DNA of 64,000 nt from Paraburkholderia bryophila. GTDB taxonomy: Bacteria > Pseudomonadota > Gammaproteobacteria > Burkholderiales > Burkholderiaceae. Shown piece after piece: positions 26,983 to 36,989 of the stretch. The stretch is from NCBI RefSeq assembly GCF_003269035.1, contig NZ_QLTK01000004.1, forward strand, positions 62,001 to 126,000, given 5' to 3'. The translations under genes and the position numbers were made by a program. Within the stretch, counting starts at the first letter, position 1. Every line of letters begins with the position of its first letter. The notes under the pieces are model-generated. The model was not told the DNA's origin. It worked only from the letters and a program-made list of their open reading frames with translations, and did not search any database.

Positions 26983-27256
26983 GCGCGCCCCGGCGGCGTT
27001 GCGCACCGTGGTTCGATCTGAACCCGGGCGCGGCGCCCGCCGCGTTGGCCCTCGCGTTGTGCGTTGCTGCTGAACGGACGTAGGCAGGCTTGCATCAGGC
27101 TGCCGATTGCGTCCAGATGTCAAGGTTGCAGATTCGGGTTCGCGCCGCCTTCAATCCGCCGCCCTCTGGGCGCGCAGGCTCGGCGAACCTGGCGGGTATT
27201 CCACGGCTGAGCTGTCCGCGTCAGCCGTTTATGGTTTTTAAGTCTCGGGGATTCAC

Positions 27257-28555
27257 ATGAAGTTACTCGTCGTCGGTTCCGGCGGTCGCGAACATGCGCT
27301 CGCATGGAAGCTCGCGCAATCGCCGCGGGTTCAGCTCGTCTACGTCGCGCCGGGCAATGGCGGCACCGCGCAAGATGAACGCCTGCGCAACGTCGACATC
27401 ACCGAGCCGGCCGCGCTCGCCGATTTCGTCGAGAAAGAACAGATCGCGTTCACGCTGGTCGGGCCGGAAACGCCGCTGGCGGCCGGTATCGTCAATCTGT
27501 TCCGCTCGCGCGGTCTGAAGATTTTCGGACCGACCAAGGAAGCCGCCCAGCTCGAAAGCTCGAAAGACTTCGCGAAGGCGTTCATGAAGCGTCACGCGAT
27601 TCCCACGGCCGAATACGAAACCTTCGCCGACGTCGCCGCCGCGCACGCGTATCTGGACGCCAAAGGCGCGCCGATCGTGATCAAGGCCGACGGCCTCGCC
27701 GCCGGCAAGGGCGTGGTGGTCGCGCAAACGCTGGAAGAAGCGCACGCCGCGGTCGACATGATGCTGTCGGACAACAAGCTGGGCGACGCCGGCGCACGCG
27801 TCGTGATCGAGGAATTCCTCGCCGGCGAAGAAGCCAGCTTCATCGTGATGGTCGACGGCAAGCACGTGCTGCCGCTCGCCTCCAGCCAGGACCACAAGCG
27901 TCTGCTCGACGCCGATCAAGGCCCGAACACGGGCGGCATGGGCGCGTACTCGCCGGCGCCGATCGTCACGCCGCAACTGCATGCGCGGGTGATGCGCGAA
28001 ATCATTCTGCCGACCGTGCGCGGCATGGAGAAGGAAGGCATCCGCTTCACCGGCTTCCTGTACGCCGGCCTGATGATCGACGCGCAAGGCAACCCGAAGA
28101 CGCTCGAATTCAACTGCCGGATGGGCGACCCGGAAACGCAGCCGATCATGGCGCGTCTGAAGGGCGACTTTTCGAAGGTGGTCGAGCAGGCCATTGCCGG
28201 CACGCTCGACACGGTCGAACTGGAATGGGACCGTCGCACCGCGCTGGGCGTCGTGCTCGCCGCGCACAACTATCCGGACACGCCGCGCAAGGGCGACCGC
28301 ATCAACGGCATTCCCGCTGAAACGGTGGATTCGGTCACGTTCCACGCCGGCACCACGCTCGCCGACGGCAAGCTGACCACCTCGGGCGGACGCGTGCTGT
28401 GCGTGGTCGGTCTGGCGGATTCGGTGCGCAGCGCGCAGTCGGTGGCGTACGAAACGATCAACCAGATCGCCTTCGACGGCATGCAGTATCGCCGCGACAT
28501 CGGCTACCGCGCGTTGAACCGCAAGCACGACGCCAAGACCGAAGGCAAGCACTAA
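27257..28555 (+). CDS. purD: Phosphoribosylamine-glycine ligase
   Basis: A 432-residue ATP-grasp enzyme of purine synthesis that joins glycine to phosphoribosylamine. It shows LVVGSGGREHALAWKL at the start, GPETPLAAG, the ATP-grasp lysine region VIKADGLAAGKGV, SQDHKRL, GGMGAYSPAP and FNCRMGDPETQ. Length is normal. GGGGA lies 8 nt before the ATG. It is the first gene of a housekeeping series continuing with hemF and nadD; the 274 bp upstream carry no gene I can see. Confidence 0.97.
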   Translation: MKLLVVGSGGREHALAWKLAQSPRVQLVYVAPGNGGTAQDERLRNVDITEPAALADFVEKEQIAFTLVGPETPLAAGIVNLFRSRGLKIFGPTKEAAQLESSKDFAKAFMKRHAIPTAEYETFADVAAAHAYLDAKGAPIVIKADGLAAGKGVVVAQTLEEAHAAVDMMLSDNKLGDAGARVVIEEFLAGEEASFIVMVDGKHVLPLASSQDHKRLLDADQGPNTGGMGAYSPAPIVTPQLHARVMREIILPTVRGMEKEGIRFTGFLYAGLMIDAQGNPKTLEFNCRMGDPETQPIMARLKGDFSKVVEQAIAGTLDTVELEWDRRTALGVVLAAHNYPDTPRKGDRINGIPAETVDSVTFHAGTTLADGKLTTSGGRVLCVVGLADSVRSAQSVAYETINQIAFDGMQYRRDIGYRALNRKHDAKTEGKH

Positions 28556-28561
28556 GGCGAC

Positions 28562-28588
28562 GCGCATTCCGCGCATTCCGCGCATTTC
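28562..28588 (+). repeat. Three copies of a 9-bp tandem repeat
   Basis: GCGCATTCC occurs twice exactly and once with one change, directly after the purD stop. No function is apparent. Confidence 0.6.
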
Positions 28589-28945
28589 CCCGCTCGCGGC
28601 GCCGGCGGCGCTACACTGCGGGCTTCGCGGCGGGGCTTTGCGCGGGTGGTCGCGGGTGGTTACACGGGTGTTCACGAAAACGCGGCGGCCACCCACGGTA
28701 GCAACTCAAGGCAGCAAACCAGCCACAGAATCGAGCGCCAGGCGCCAGCGGGTTTTCGCCTCGCGATCGCTGCCGTAGCTGCCGCGCCCACCGCACCACG
28801 TGGGCTGATCCAGGCCGAAGCCTGACACCCGGCGCGAAGCACCGACCGGCTACCTCCTTGGGCTGCGCCCGACGAAACCCCGGTCTTCGCCCTTTCACGA
28901 TGAACCCGCGGCACGACGAGCGCGCCGCCCTCAGCATCTGCATTC
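28589..28945. other. Intergenic region purD to hemF
   Basis: No recognisable gene, RNA or strong promoter. The region is G+C-rich with short GGGTGG repeats around 28640-28670. Confidence 0.4.
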
Positions 28946-29869
28946 ATGACCGATTCGAGCTACGACGCACAAGCCGTGCGCAGCTGGCTGCAAGGCCTGC
29001 AATCGCATATCGCGGACACGCTCGGCGCGTTCGACGGCACCCCGTTCGCCACGGACGCCTGGCAGCGCGCACCCGGCGAAAAGCTGCGCGGCGGCGGCTG
29101 CACGCGGATTCTCGAAGGCGGCCAGTTTTTCGAGCGGGCCGGCATCGGCTTTTCGGACGTCGCGGGCGCCGCGCTGCCGGGTTCCGCTAGCGCGGCGCGT
29201 CCGCAACTCGCCGGCCGTGGTTTCGAGGCCATGGGCGTGTCGCTCGTGCTGCACCCGCACAATCCGCACTGCCCGACCGTGCATATGAACGTGCGTCTGC
29301 TGATCGCGACCAAGGCCGGCGAAGAGCCGGTGTTCTGGTTCGGCGGCGGCATGGATCTGACGCCGTACTACGGCTACGAAGAAGACGCGCAACATTTTCA
29401 CCGCACCTGCCGCGATGCGTTGCAGCCTTACGGCGCCGAGCTGTACCCGAGTTTCAAGCGCTGGTGCGACGAGTACTTCTTCCTCAAGCACCGCAACGAA
29501 CCGCGCGGCATCGGCGGGATTTTCTTCGACGATTTTTCGGCGCCGGGGTTCGATCAGTCGTTCGCGATGCTCAGGAGTGTGGGCGACGCGTTCCTCGCCG
29601 CGTATATGCCGATCGTCGAAAAGCGCCGCAACATTCCGTACGGGCCGGCCGAGCGCGATTTCCAGGCTTACCGGCGCGGACGCTACGTCGAGTTCAATCT
29701 GGTCTTCGACCGTGGCACACTGTTCGGGCTGCAGAGCGGCGGGCGCACGGAGTCGATCCTGATGTCCATGCCGCCTGTGGTGAACTGGCGTTACAACTGG
29801 CAGCCCGAAGCGGGCACGCCGGAAGCGCGTCTTTACAGCGATTTTCTCGTGCCGCGCGACTGGGTGTGA
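28946..29869 (+). CDS. hemF: Oxygen-dependent coproporphyrinogen III oxidase
   Basis: A 307-residue enzyme converting coproporphyrinogen III to protoporphyrinogen IX with oxygen, in haem synthesis. Family landmarks are [66 protein letters not shown], and [20 protein letters not shown]. It is a soluble homodimer and of normal length. The nadD start follows 28 bp later. Haem from this pathway also serves the heme oxygenase and globin encoded nearby, although no special link is implied. Confidence 0.97.
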   Translation: MTDSSYDAQAVRSWLQGLQSHIADTLGAFDGTPFATDAWQRAPGEKLRGGGCTRILEGGQFFERAGIGFSDVAGAALPGSASAARPQLAGRGFEAMGVSLVLHPHNPHCPTVHMNVRLLIATKAGEEPVFWFGGGMDLTPYYGYEEDAQHFHRTCRDALQPYGAELYPSFKRWCDEYFFLKHRNEPRGIGGIFFDDFSAPGFDQSFAMLRSVGDAFLAAYMPIVEKRRNIPYGPAERDFQAYRRGRYVEFNLVFDRGTLFGLQSGGRTESILMSMPPVVNWRYNWQPEAGTPEARLYSDFLVPRDWV

Positions 29870-29897
29870 CGCGCTTTCCGCCCGCACCGCCCCGCAC

Positions 29898-30650
29898 GTG
29901 GCCACGACAAAGGACCTTCACCTGAAGCCGAACGCTCACCCTGTTGCCCTGCCGCGCCGGATCGGCCTGCTCGGCGGCACTTTCGACCCGATCCACGACG
30001 GCCATCTCGCGCTCGCCCGGCGTTTCGCCGAGGTACTGCAACTGACCGAACTGGTGCTGCTGCCGGCCGGCCAGCCGTGGCAGAAATCGGACGTCTCGCC
30101 GGCCGTGCATCGCCTCGCCATGACCCGCGCGGCGGCCGGTGAACTGGTGCTGCCGCACGCCACCGTGCGTGTCGCAACCGACGAGATCGATCACGAGGGT
30201 CCGACTTACACGCTCGACACGCTGCAACGCTGGCGTGAACGCGAAGGCAAGGATGCATCGATTGCGCTGTTGATGGGCGCGGATCAACTGGTGCATCTCG
30301 ACACATGGCGCGACTGGCGGCGCCTGTTCGACTTCGCCCATATTTGCGCGGCCACCCGGCCCGGTTTCGACCTCGCGTCGATCCCACCGGCGGTCGCTCA
30401 TGAAATCGACGCGCGCCGTGCCCGCGCCGACGTTCTGCAAGCCACGCCCTGCGGCCACTTGCTGATCGATACGACGCTTGCGTTCAACGTCTCGGCCACC
30501 GACATTCGCGCGCATCTGCGCGAACAGGTAAGCCAGCGGCTCGCCCTCGCGGGCGCCGAGCCGCCAGACCAGAGCCAGGCCCGGGCCGCAAGCCATGTCC
30601 CCACCGCGGTGTGGGACTATATTCTTCAACATCATCTGTACCACCGGTAA
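29898..30650 (+). CDS. nadD: Nicotinate-nucleotide adenylyltransferase
   Basis: A 250-residue nucleotidyltransferase of NAD synthesis. It shows [17 protein letters not shown] with the HxGH ATP site, the family segment [21 protein letters not shown], and [12 protein letters not shown], the ISSTxIR-like motif. The C terminus is slightly longer than usual, with an Ala/Gln-rich insert near residue 220. A GTG at 29898 is proposed as start; no Met occurs before the conserved region, so a non-ATG start is required. It overlaps nothing and is followed after 4 bp by rsfS. Confidence 0.93.
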   Translation: MATTKDLHLKPNAHPVALPRRIGLLGGTFDPIHDGHLALARRFAEVLQLTELVLLPAGQPWQKSDVSPAVHRLAMTRAAAGELVLPHATVRVATDEIDHEGPTYTLDTLQRWREREGKDASIALLMGADQLVHLDTWRDWRRLFDFAHICAATRPGFDLASIPPAVAHEIDARRARADVLQATPCGHLLIDTTLAFNVSATDIRAHLREQVSQRLALAGAEPPDQSQARAASHVPTAVWDYILQHHLYHR

Positions 30651-30654
30651 CCCC

Positions 30655-31110
30655 ATGGATATTCGTAAACTGCAACGCGTGATCGTCGACGCTCTCGAAG
30701 ACGTCAAAGCGCAAGACATCAAGGTGTTCAACACCAGCCACCTGACCTCGCTGTTCGATCGCGTGATCGTCGCGAGCGGCACCTCGAACCGCCAGACCAA
30801 GGCGCTCGCTTCCAGCGTGCGTGAGAGCGTCAAGGAAAACGGCGGCGACGTCATCAGCACCGAAGGCGACGACGTCGGCGAATGGGTGCTGGTGGATTGC
30901 GGCGACGCGGTCGTCCACATCCTGCAACCGGCGCTGCGCCAGTACTACAACCTCGAGGAAATCTGGGGCGACAAGCCGGTGCGCATCAAACTGTCCACGC
31001 CCGATCCGTTCGGCGGCGCGCGTTCGAGCGAACCCGACGACGAGGAAGACGAAGACGAAGCGCCGGCCGTGAAGAAGCCCGCGCGCAAGACGCCGGTTCG
31101 CCGCAAGTAA
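30655..31110 (+). CDS. rsfS: Ribosomal silencing factor RsfS
   Basis: A 151-residue protein. The first 110 residues are the RsfS/Iojap domain (ALEDVKAQDIKVFNTSHLTS, FDRVIVASGTSNRQ, WVLVDCGDAVVHIL), which binds L14 of the large subunit and blocks subunit joining in starvation. The last 35 residues are an added tail, first acidic (DDEEDEDEA) then Lys/Pro/Arg-rich, typical of Burkholderiaceae. ATG 30655 lies 4 bp after nadD. It is the usual partner of nadD and rlmH. Confidence 0.95.
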   Translation: MDIRKLQRVIVDALEDVKAQDIKVFNTSHLTSLFDRVIVASGTSNRQTKALASSVRESVKENGGDVISTEGDDVGEWVLVDCGDAVVHILQPALRQYYNLEEIWGDKPVRIKLSTPDPFGGARSSEPDDEEDEDEAPAVKKPARKTPVRRK

Positions 31111-31190
31111 CGGCGACTGAGCGCAACCAGGCGGGCCGGCCCTGCGCCGGCGCGTCATGAAAGTCTTCGAAGTCTTCGATTGCACCGCTG

Positions 31191-31661
31191 ATGAAACTGC
31201 ATATCCTCGCCGTCGGCCATAAGATGCCGGACTGGATCGCCACCGGCTTCGACGAGTACGCGAAGCGCATGCCGCCCGAGTTGCGTATCGAGTTGCGCGA
31301 GATCAAACCCGAGCAGCGTTCGTCCGGGCGGCCGGCGGAAAGCGTCATGGCGGCCGAGCGTCTGAAGATCGAAGCCGCGTTGCCGAAGAACGCGCGCATT
31401 GTCGCGCTCGACGAGCGCGGTAAGGACTGGACCACCATGCAACTGGCGGGCGCACTGCCCGGCTGGCAGCAGGACGGCCGCGACGTGGCGTTCCTGATCG
31501 GCGGTGCGGACGGCCTCGACCCCGATCTGAAGGCGCGCGCCGACATGCTGTTGCGCGTGTCGAGCCTGACCTTGCCGCACGCGATGGTCCGCGTGCTGCT
31601 CGCCGAACAGCTTTACCGCGCGTGGACCATCACGCAGAATCACCCCTACCATCGCGTGTGA
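31191..31661 (+). CDS. rlmH: 23S rRNA pseudouridine-1915 N3-methyltransferase
   Basis: A 156-residue SPOUT methyltransferase. It shows the start [16 protein letters not shown], the SAM-binding LIGGADGL and the C-terminal knot [22 protein letters not shown] followed by HPYHR. It methylates the pseudouridine in helix 69 on assembled ribosomes. Length and termini are normal. It lies 80 bp downstream of rsfS in the same operon-like series. Confidence 0.97.
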   Translation: MKLHILAVGHKMPDWIATGFDEYAKRMPPELRIELREIKPEQRSSGRPAESVMAAERLKIEAALPKNARIVALDERGKDWTTMQLAGALPGWQQDGRDVAFLIGGADGLDPDLKARADMLLRVSSLTLPHAMVRVLLAEQLYRAWTITQNHPYHRV

Positions 31662-31742
31662 GCGAACGAGGCTGCTGACGGAAACGCGCGTTTCGGGCAC
31701 TTCGTGCGTCTCGCGCGCTTTCCGATTCATCGAGACCTGTTC

Positions 31743-32381
31743 ATGCCCACGTCCGCCGATTCACTGCCTGCGCTGCATCCGTTCGTCTACCTCGCTTCGC
31801 AAAGCCCACGCCGTCAGGAGTTGTTGCAACAGCTCGGCGTGCGTTTCGAATTGCTGCTACCTCGCCCCAATGAAGACGCCGAAGCGCTCGAAGCCGAGTT
31901 GCCCGGCGAGTCCGCACGCAACTACGTGCAGCGCGTCTGCGTCGCCAAGGCGCAGGCGGCGCGTGCGCGCCTCGAAGCCGGCGGCCATGCGGCGTTGCCG
32001 ATTCTGGTTGCGGATACAACCGTCACGATCGACGGCGCGATTCTCGGCAAGCCGCTCGACGCAGACGACGCCGTCGCGATGCTCACGCGCCTTGCCGGGC
32101 GCGACCACGAAGTCCTGACTGCCGTCGCCGTGATCGACGCGCAGGGCGCGTTGCTGCCCGCCGTGCTATCCGTGTCGAAGGTCCGTTTTGCTGCACTGCA
32201 CGCAGACGCGCTCCGTCGCTATGCGGCGAGCGGCGAGCCGCTCGGCAAAGCGGGCGCGTACGGCGTGCAGGGACGCGCCGCGGAGTTTATCGAACATATC
32301 GACGGGTCCTATTCAGGTATCATGGGTTTGCCGCTTTTTGAAACCGCTGCGCTCCTGCGCGCAGCGCGCATCGACTTCTAA
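31743..32381 (+). CDS. maf: Maf/YhdE family nucleotide pyrophosphatase
   Basis: A 212-residue protein with the Maf motifs [30 protein letters not shown] with the catalytic Asp, [12 protein letters not shown] and [30 protein letters not shown]. Family members hydrolyse non-canonical or canonical nucleoside triphosphates such as dTTP and UTP; some slow septum formation. The ATG at 31743 precedes about 15 extra residues before the conserved start. It is followed after 9 bp by rng. Confidence 0.94.
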   Translation: MPTSADSLPALHPFVYLASQSPRRQELLQQLGVRFELLLPRPNEDAEALEAELPGESARNYVQRVCVAKAQAARARLEAGGHAALPILVADTTVTIDGAILGKPLDADDAVAMLTRLAGRDHEVLTAVAVIDAQGALLPAVLSVSKVRFAALHADALRRYAASGEPLGKAGAYGVQGRAAEFIEHIDGSYSGIMGLPLFETAALLRAARIDF

Positions 32382-32390
32382 AACAACACC

Positions 32391-33860
32391 ATGAATGAAG
32401 AAATCCTGATCAATGTCACGCCGCAGGAAACGCGCGTCGCGCTAGTCCAGCAAGGCGCCGTCCAGGAACTTCACGTCGAACGAACGCTGTCGCGCGGCCG
32501 CGTCGGCAACGTCTATCTCGGCAAGGTCGTCCGTGTGTTGCCGGGCATGCAATCCGCCTTCATCGACATCGGTCTCGAACGCGCCGCGTTTCTGCACGTT
32601 GCCGATATCTGGCATCCGCGCATTGCCGGCGAACCTCAGCATCAGGCGCCGCATCAGCCGATCGAGAAGATCGTCTTCGAAGGTCAGACGCTGATGGTGC
32701 AGGTCGTGAAGGATCCGATCGGCACCAAGGGCGCGCGGCTCTCCACGCAAGTGAGCATTGCCGGGCGCACGCTCGTGTACCTGCCGCAGGAGCCGCATAT
32801 CGGCATCTCGCAGAAGATCGAGAGCGAGGCCGAACGTGAAGCGGTGCGGGCGCGTTTAACCGCCGTGCTGCCCGCCGACGAAAAAGGCGGCTACATCGTC
32901 CGCACCATCGCCGAAGACGCGACCAGTGAAGAACTCGCCGGCGACGTCGCCTATCTGCGCAAGACGTGGGCAACGATCATCTCGCAAGGTCAGCGCATGC
33001 CGCCGACCAGCCTGCTCTACCAGGATCTGAATCTGGCGCAGCGCGTGCTGCGCGATTTCGTCAACGACGAGACTTCGCGCATTCAGGTCGATTCACGCGA
33101 GACCTATCAGATGCTCGCCGACTTCGCCGCGGAGTTCACGCCGGCGGTATCGTCGAAACTGCATCACTACACCGGCGAGCGGCCGCTCTTCGATCTGTAC
33201 AACATCGAGGCGGAGATTCAGCGCGCGTTGTCGCGCCGTGTGGATCTGAAGTCGGGCGGTTATCTGGTGATCGACCAGACCGAAGCGATGACCACGATCG
33301 ACGTCAACACCGGCGGCTATGTCGGCGCGCGCAACTTCGACGATACGATCTTCAAGACCAATCTCGAGGCGGCGCATACCATCGCGCGGCAGTTGCGCTT
33401 GCGCAATCTGGGCGGCGTGATCATCATCGACTTCATCGACATGGAGAACGTCGAGCACCGCGATCAGGTGCTGGGCGAGTTGAAGAAGGCGTTGTCGCGC
33501 GACCGCACGCGCGTCACCGTGAACGGTTTCTCGCAGCTTGGGCTGGTGGAAATGACCCGCAAGCGCACGCGCGAATCGTTGGCGCATGTGCTGTGCGAAC
33601 CATGTCCGGTTTGCCAGGGCAAGGGGCAGGTCAAGACGCCGCGCACGGTGTGCTACGACGTGCTGCGCGAGATTCTGCGCGAGTCGCGGCAGTTCAATCC
33701 GCGCGAGTTCCGCGTGGTGGCGTCGCAGCAGGTGATCGATCTGTTCCTCGAGGAAGAGTCGCAGCATCTGGCCATGCTGATCGACTTCATCGGCAAGCCG
33801 GTGTCGTTGCAGGTGGAGTCGAATCTGAGTCAGGAGCAGTACGACATCGTGCTGATGTAG
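32391..33860 (+). CDS. rng: Ribonuclease G
   Basis: A 489-residue endoribonuclease of the RNase E/G family, without the long C-terminal scaffold of RNase E. It has an S1 domain (about 35-120), the 5'-sensor and DNase-like catalytic part with INTGGYVG and GGVIIIDFIDME, and the zinc-link CEPCPVCQGKG. It matures 16S rRNA and degrades some mRNAs. The start MNEEILINVTPQETRVAL is canonical. Last gene of the housekeeping series; the next gene is convergent and ends 18 bp later. Confidence 0.96.
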   Translation: MNEEILINVTPQETRVALVQQGAVQELHVERTLSRGRVGNVYLGKVVRVLPGMQSAFIDIGLERAAFLHVADIWHPRIAGEPQHQAPHQPIEKIVFEGQTLMVQVVKDPIGTKGARLSTQVSIAGRTLVYLPQEPHIGISQKIESEAEREAVRARLTAVLPADEKGGYIVRTIAEDATSEELAGDVAYLRKTWATIISQGQRMPPTSLLYQDLNLAQRVLRDFVNDETSRIQVDSRETYQMLADFAAEFTPAVSSKLHHYTGERPLFDLYNIEAEIQRALSRRVDLKSGGYLVIDQTEAMTTIDVNTGGYVGARNFDDTIFKTNLEAAHTIARQLRLRNLGGVIIIDFIDMENVEHRDQVLGELKKALSRDRTRVTVNGFSQLGLVEMTRKRTRESLAHVLCEPCPVCQGKGQVKTPRTVCYDVLREILRESRQFNPREFRVVASQQVIDLFLEEESQHLAMLIDFIGKPVSLQVESNLSQEQYDIVLM

Positions 33861-33877
33861 TCGTCGCCCCTCACTCT

Positions 33878-34906
33878 CTAGCGCCCCAACCCGCTCGCCG
33901 CGATCTGCTGCTCCACGTACTGCGCGAATAGCGCATGCACATGCGTCGTCGGATGCAGGTCGTCGGCGAACATATACGTCTGATCGGCATTGGCCGTCGT
34001 GTACGTGGCCGGCGAGCACAGCAAGGACGTGTCGTCAGGCGTCTTCGACGGATCGCAGGCCATCGCGGTGTTCGACACCGTGAAGCCGTAGCTCTGGAAG
34101 TTCGCGATGATCCCGTTCAACCACGTATAAGCATCGACCTGAATCACCTTGCCTTGCAGCCCATTGGCTTGCAACGCAGTGACGAGGTCGCTGTTGAAGA
34201 GTTGCGACAACTGCGTCAGGTTCGCCCCGCCGTCCGGCTCGGCAAGCCCTTTCGGCGACAGCCCAATATTCGGCAAGTTGACCACCACCACATGCGTCGC
34301 GCCGTTCCCCACGATCTGTCCCACGATCTGCGCGAGCGCCGCAGCGGCCGTCTGCACGACCGGCGCGGCGGTCGGTAGCGTGCCCGCGCGCAGCACGTCG
34401 TTCGCGCCGGCCCACACGAGCACCAACTGGTTCGCATTGAAGCTCGTGTGAGCGCTCAGATAGCTGCCCACCTGTTGATTGACCGGCATCTCGACGTTGC
34501 CGATCACGTCGGTCAGGAAGTCGTACTGATCGGCCGGTGTCGCTACCGTCGAGCCGCCTTCCGCATAGCCCAAACCGTTTTGCGGACTCAGTTCATGCGT
34601 AAGGTTGATCGTGAATGCCGCGCTGAGCGTGTTGCCGTAGTACTGCGCAACGTCCTGGGTCCACACCTGCCCGGGATTGGTCGTGAAGCGTCCGCCACCC
34701 ACCGCGCTTGCGATCGGCGCATAGGTGCCGACATCCGACAGGCTGTCGCCGAACGACACCACCTGCAGCGTGACGCCGCCCGCCGGCGGAGTCGTCGTGC
34801 TCGTCGTGCTGCCCGATCCGCCGCCGCTCCCGCCCCCGCATCCGGTCAGAAAGCAAATCGCGCTGGTAAAAATTGCAGCGCATAGCGTTTGCTGAAGTCC
34901 TTTCAT
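33878..34906 (-). CDS. GDSL-type esterase lipoprotein
   Basis: A 342-residue secreted protein. Residues 1-24 form a lipoprotein signal with lipobox LTGC, then a Gly/Ser/Thr linker. The SGNH hydrolase blocks follow: FGDSLSDVG with the nucleophile Ser, GYAEGGS, VWAGANDVL, and DDLHPT with the catalytic Asp and His. It is an extracytoplasmic ester hydrolase of the Burkholderia GDSL lipase type; the substrate is unknown. ATG 34906 has GGGAG 7 nt upstream. It is divergent from the RHH regulator gene. Confidence 0.88.
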   Translation of the reverse strand: MKGLQQTLCAAIFTSAICFLTGCGGGSGGGSGSTTSTTTPPAGGVTLQVVSFGDSLSDVGTYAPIASAVGGGRFTTNPGQVWTQDVAQYYGNTLSAAFTINLTHELSPQNGLGYAEGGSTVATPADQYDFLTDVIGNVEMPVNQQVGSYLSAHTSFNANQLVLVWAGANDVLRAGTLPTAAPVVQTAAAALAQIVGQIVGNGATHVVVVNLPNIGLSPKGLAEPDGGANLTQLSQLFNSDLVTALQANGLQGKVIQVDAYTWLNGIIANFQSYGFTVSNTAMACDPSKTPDDTSLLCSPATYTTANADQTYMFADDLHPTTHVHALFAQYVEQQIAASGLGR

Positions 34907-35067
34907 ATCGGCTCCCTGCTGATCGGTCGGGCAGATGCTGGCGTGCGCACGGCGCGGCATGACGGCCATTGCCTGTGCGCTGCGAAGTTTGGCTTTGAGA
35001 GTTCGTTTAGCGCAGCAAGAAGCATGCGCCGACGTTCACCGGCGCAAATGCACCCCGTTTTTTCTCA

Positions 35068-35097
35068 TTGACCTTGGTCGGTCCGTAGGCGTATAAA
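35068..35097 (+). promoter_or_regulatory. Promoter of the RHH regulator
   Basis: TTGACC (35068-35073) and GTATAA (35091-35096) are 17 bp apart; TATAAA one base later gives 18. The expected start near 35103 falls inside the first palindrome at 35098-35111. Confidence 0.65.
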
Positions 35098-35133
35098 CAT
35101 CCCATGGGATGGTATTGAGATGCCATCCGGATG
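35098..35133. promoter_or_regulatory. Two palindromic operators at the RHH gene promoter
   Basis: CATCCCATGGGATG (35098-35111) and CATCCGGATG (35124-35133) are both perfect palindromes with the same CATCC half-site. Their centres are 24 bp apart. They sit at the start of transcription and just before the ribosome site, so a bound RHH protein would repress its own gene. Confidence 0.65.
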
Positions 35134-35148
35134 CCAAACGGAGTAAAA

Positions 35149-35574
35149 ATGCCTAAGCTCAACCTCGTCGATACCTCGCGCCCGAAGGGCGGCGAGACGG
35201 AAAAAATCACCATCAATCTCGGCCCGGTCGACCTCGGGCAGATCGATCTGCTGGTCGAAGAAGGCTTTTATTCGAACCGCACCGACCTGATTCGCACGGC
35301 GATCCGTAACCAGCTCGCGGTGCACGCGCAAGTCGTCACGGAAACCGTGACGCGCCGCGCGATGGTGCTCGGCTTGCAGCATTTCTCGCGGCGCGATCTC
35401 GAAGCCGCGCAGGCCGCCCATGAGCAACTCGACATTCACGTGCTCGGCCTCGCCAGCATCGCCGCCGATGTCCCGCCGGAACTCGCGGCGGCCACGATCG
35501 CGTCGGTGGTGGTGCTGGGTGCGTTTCACGCGTCGCCTGCCGTCAAGGCGGCGCTCGCGGGACGCATCAGCTAG
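35149..35574 (+). CDS. CopG-like ribbon-helix-helix regulator
   Basis: A 141-residue protein. The N-terminal 60 residues hold an RHH fold: strand EKITINLGPVDLGQIDLLVE, then GFYSNRTDLIRTAIRNQL, the helix-turn-helix with the Asn/Arg cap. The remaining part is helical with several hydrophobic stretches and probably mediates oligomerisation. ATG 35149 is favoured by GGAG 6-9 nt upstream; an ATG at 35131 lies within an operator palindrome. It precedes a PHB-depolymerase-family esterase by 84 bp and may control it as well as itself. Confidence 0.82.
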   Translation: MPKLNLVDTSRPKGGETEKITINLGPVDLGQIDLLVEEGFYSNRTDLIRTAIRNQLAVHAQVVTETVTRRAMVLGLQHFSRRDLEAAQAAHEQLDIHVLGLASIAADVPPELAAATIASVVVLGAFHASPAVKAALAGRIS

Positions 35575-35658
35575 GCACGCTTTCCGGTAGATAAATTGAT
35601 TGCACGGCGTAGTCAGCGGCGCTCGTCCCGAGCCCCGCCCACGCCTCAACGCAGGCCA

Positions 35659-36867
35659 ATGCAAACCATCATGAAAGTAAATGACGATTTTCTGAAGTCG
35701 ATGAAAGAAGCCTTCGACCTGTTACGCACGAAAGGCCCGAAGGAAGCCACCGCCGCGGTGCAACGGGCGCTCAGCGGCAAAGGCCACGGACACGACCTCG
35801 ACAGCGCACACGACAGCGGCAACGCCAGCAACGCTGCACGACAAGCGCAGCCCACCTCCGCACACACAAACACAAACACACCTCGCAGCGCAGGCGAGTG
35901 GTCGCAGGCGTGGACCCACGCCTACGCTCAAACCCAAGCGCAAGCACAGCCAGCGGCCCATGCCCACGCCCACGCCGACACCACGATCGACGCCGACGCC
36001 CCCGGCGTTTTCAGCACGCACACGTTCAGCAACCATGCAGGCCAACGCAGCTACAAGCTGTACGTGCCCGCCGCCTATAACGACACTCCGCTGCCGCTGA
36101 TCGTCATGCTGCACGGCTGCACGCAGAACGCCGACGACTTCGCCGCCGGTACACGCATGAACGAGCTGGCGGAGCGTCACGGCTTCCTCGTCGTCTATCC
36201 GAATCAGTCGCAGGCGGCGAATCATTCGACCTGCTGGAACTGGTTCAAGCCCGAGGATCAGCAGCGCGATCAGGGCGAGCCGTCGCTGATCGCCGGCATC
36301 ACGCGCGAGGTGATGGCGCGCTATCGGGTGGACCCGGCGCGGGTGTATGTGGCGGGTCTATCGGCGGGCGGCGCGATGGCGGACATCATGCTGACCACGT
36401 CGCCCGATCTGTATGCGGCGGCCGGTGTGCATTCGGGCCTCGCCTACGGCAGCGCGAAAGGTCTGCCCTCGGCGCTCGCCGCGATGAAGGGCGGCATACG
36501 CGCGCAACGCCACCGCAGTCACGCCGCACCGCAACGTCCGCTGATCGTGTTTCATGGCGACGCGGATCAAACCGTGCATCCGTCGAACGGGATCGCGCTG
36601 GTCGCGCCGTTCGATGCCAGCGTCACGGACGTGACCACAAGCGCCGCCGCGCGATCAGATGCGGCACGCACGCCCCACGCGCAGCGCCGCTATACGGTGC
36701 AACACCGGCTCGCCGCGAACGGCGTCGAGGCGGAATACTGGTCGATTCACGGCGCGGGCCATGCGTGGTCCGGCGGCAGTCCGCGCGGCACGTACACGGA
36801 CCCGTCGGGCCCCGACGCCGCCGCGGAAATGCTGCGATTCTTCCTCGCTCATCCGCGGCAAACATGA
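35659..36867 (+). CDS. PHB depolymerase family esterase
   Basis: A 402-residue alpha/beta hydrolase of the LpqC/PHB-depolymerase family. Catalytic residues by position: Ser235 in GLSAGGAM, Asp303 in GDADQTV, His368 in GAGHAW. The oxyanion region is MLHGCTQNADDF. The first 120 residues include a short helical start, then Ala/His/Gln/Thr-rich low complexity with repeated AHAHA-type elements. There is no signal peptide, pointing to an intracellular short-chain-ester or polyhydroxyalkanoate-related substrate. ATG 35659 was used; an ATG at 35671 is also possible. Confidence 0.85.
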   Translation: MQTIMKVNDDFLKSMKEAFDLLRTKGPKEATAAVQRALSGKGHGHDLDSAHDSGNASNAARQAQPTSAHTNTNTPRSAGEWSQAWTHAYAQTQAQAQPAAHAHAHADTTIDADAPGVFSTHTFSNHAGQRSYKLYVPAAYNDTPLPLIVMLHGCTQNADDFAAGTRMNELAERHGFLVVYPNQSQAANHSTCWNWFKPEDQQRDQGEPSLIAGITREVMARYRVDPARVYVAGLSAGGAMADIMLTTSPDLYAAAGVHSGLAYGSAKGLPSALAAMKGGIRAQRHRSHAAPQRPLIVFHGDADQTVHPSNGIALVAPFDASVTDVTTSAAARSDAARTPHAQRRYTVQHRLAANGVEAEYWSIHGAGHAWSGGSPRGTYTDPSGPDAAAEMLRFFLAHPRQT

Positions 36868-36989
36868 TTCGTCGATTCAGGCGGAGACAATAAGAGGCGA
36901 CGAAAAAGCGACGACAACCACTACGTCCGGCCCCAACGCGCCCCCACGCCCGCTATGCGAAAATGCCCTATACCGTTCGTGGAGCACGC

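Noticed and set aside
26983..27256. Possible purine riboswitch before purD
   Set aside because: No conserved three-stem purine aptamer pattern could be drawn; only ordinary G+C-rich inverted repeats.
28562..28588. Tandem 9-bp repeat as CRISPR or VNTR
   Set aside because: Only three copies with no spacers; too short for CRISPR.
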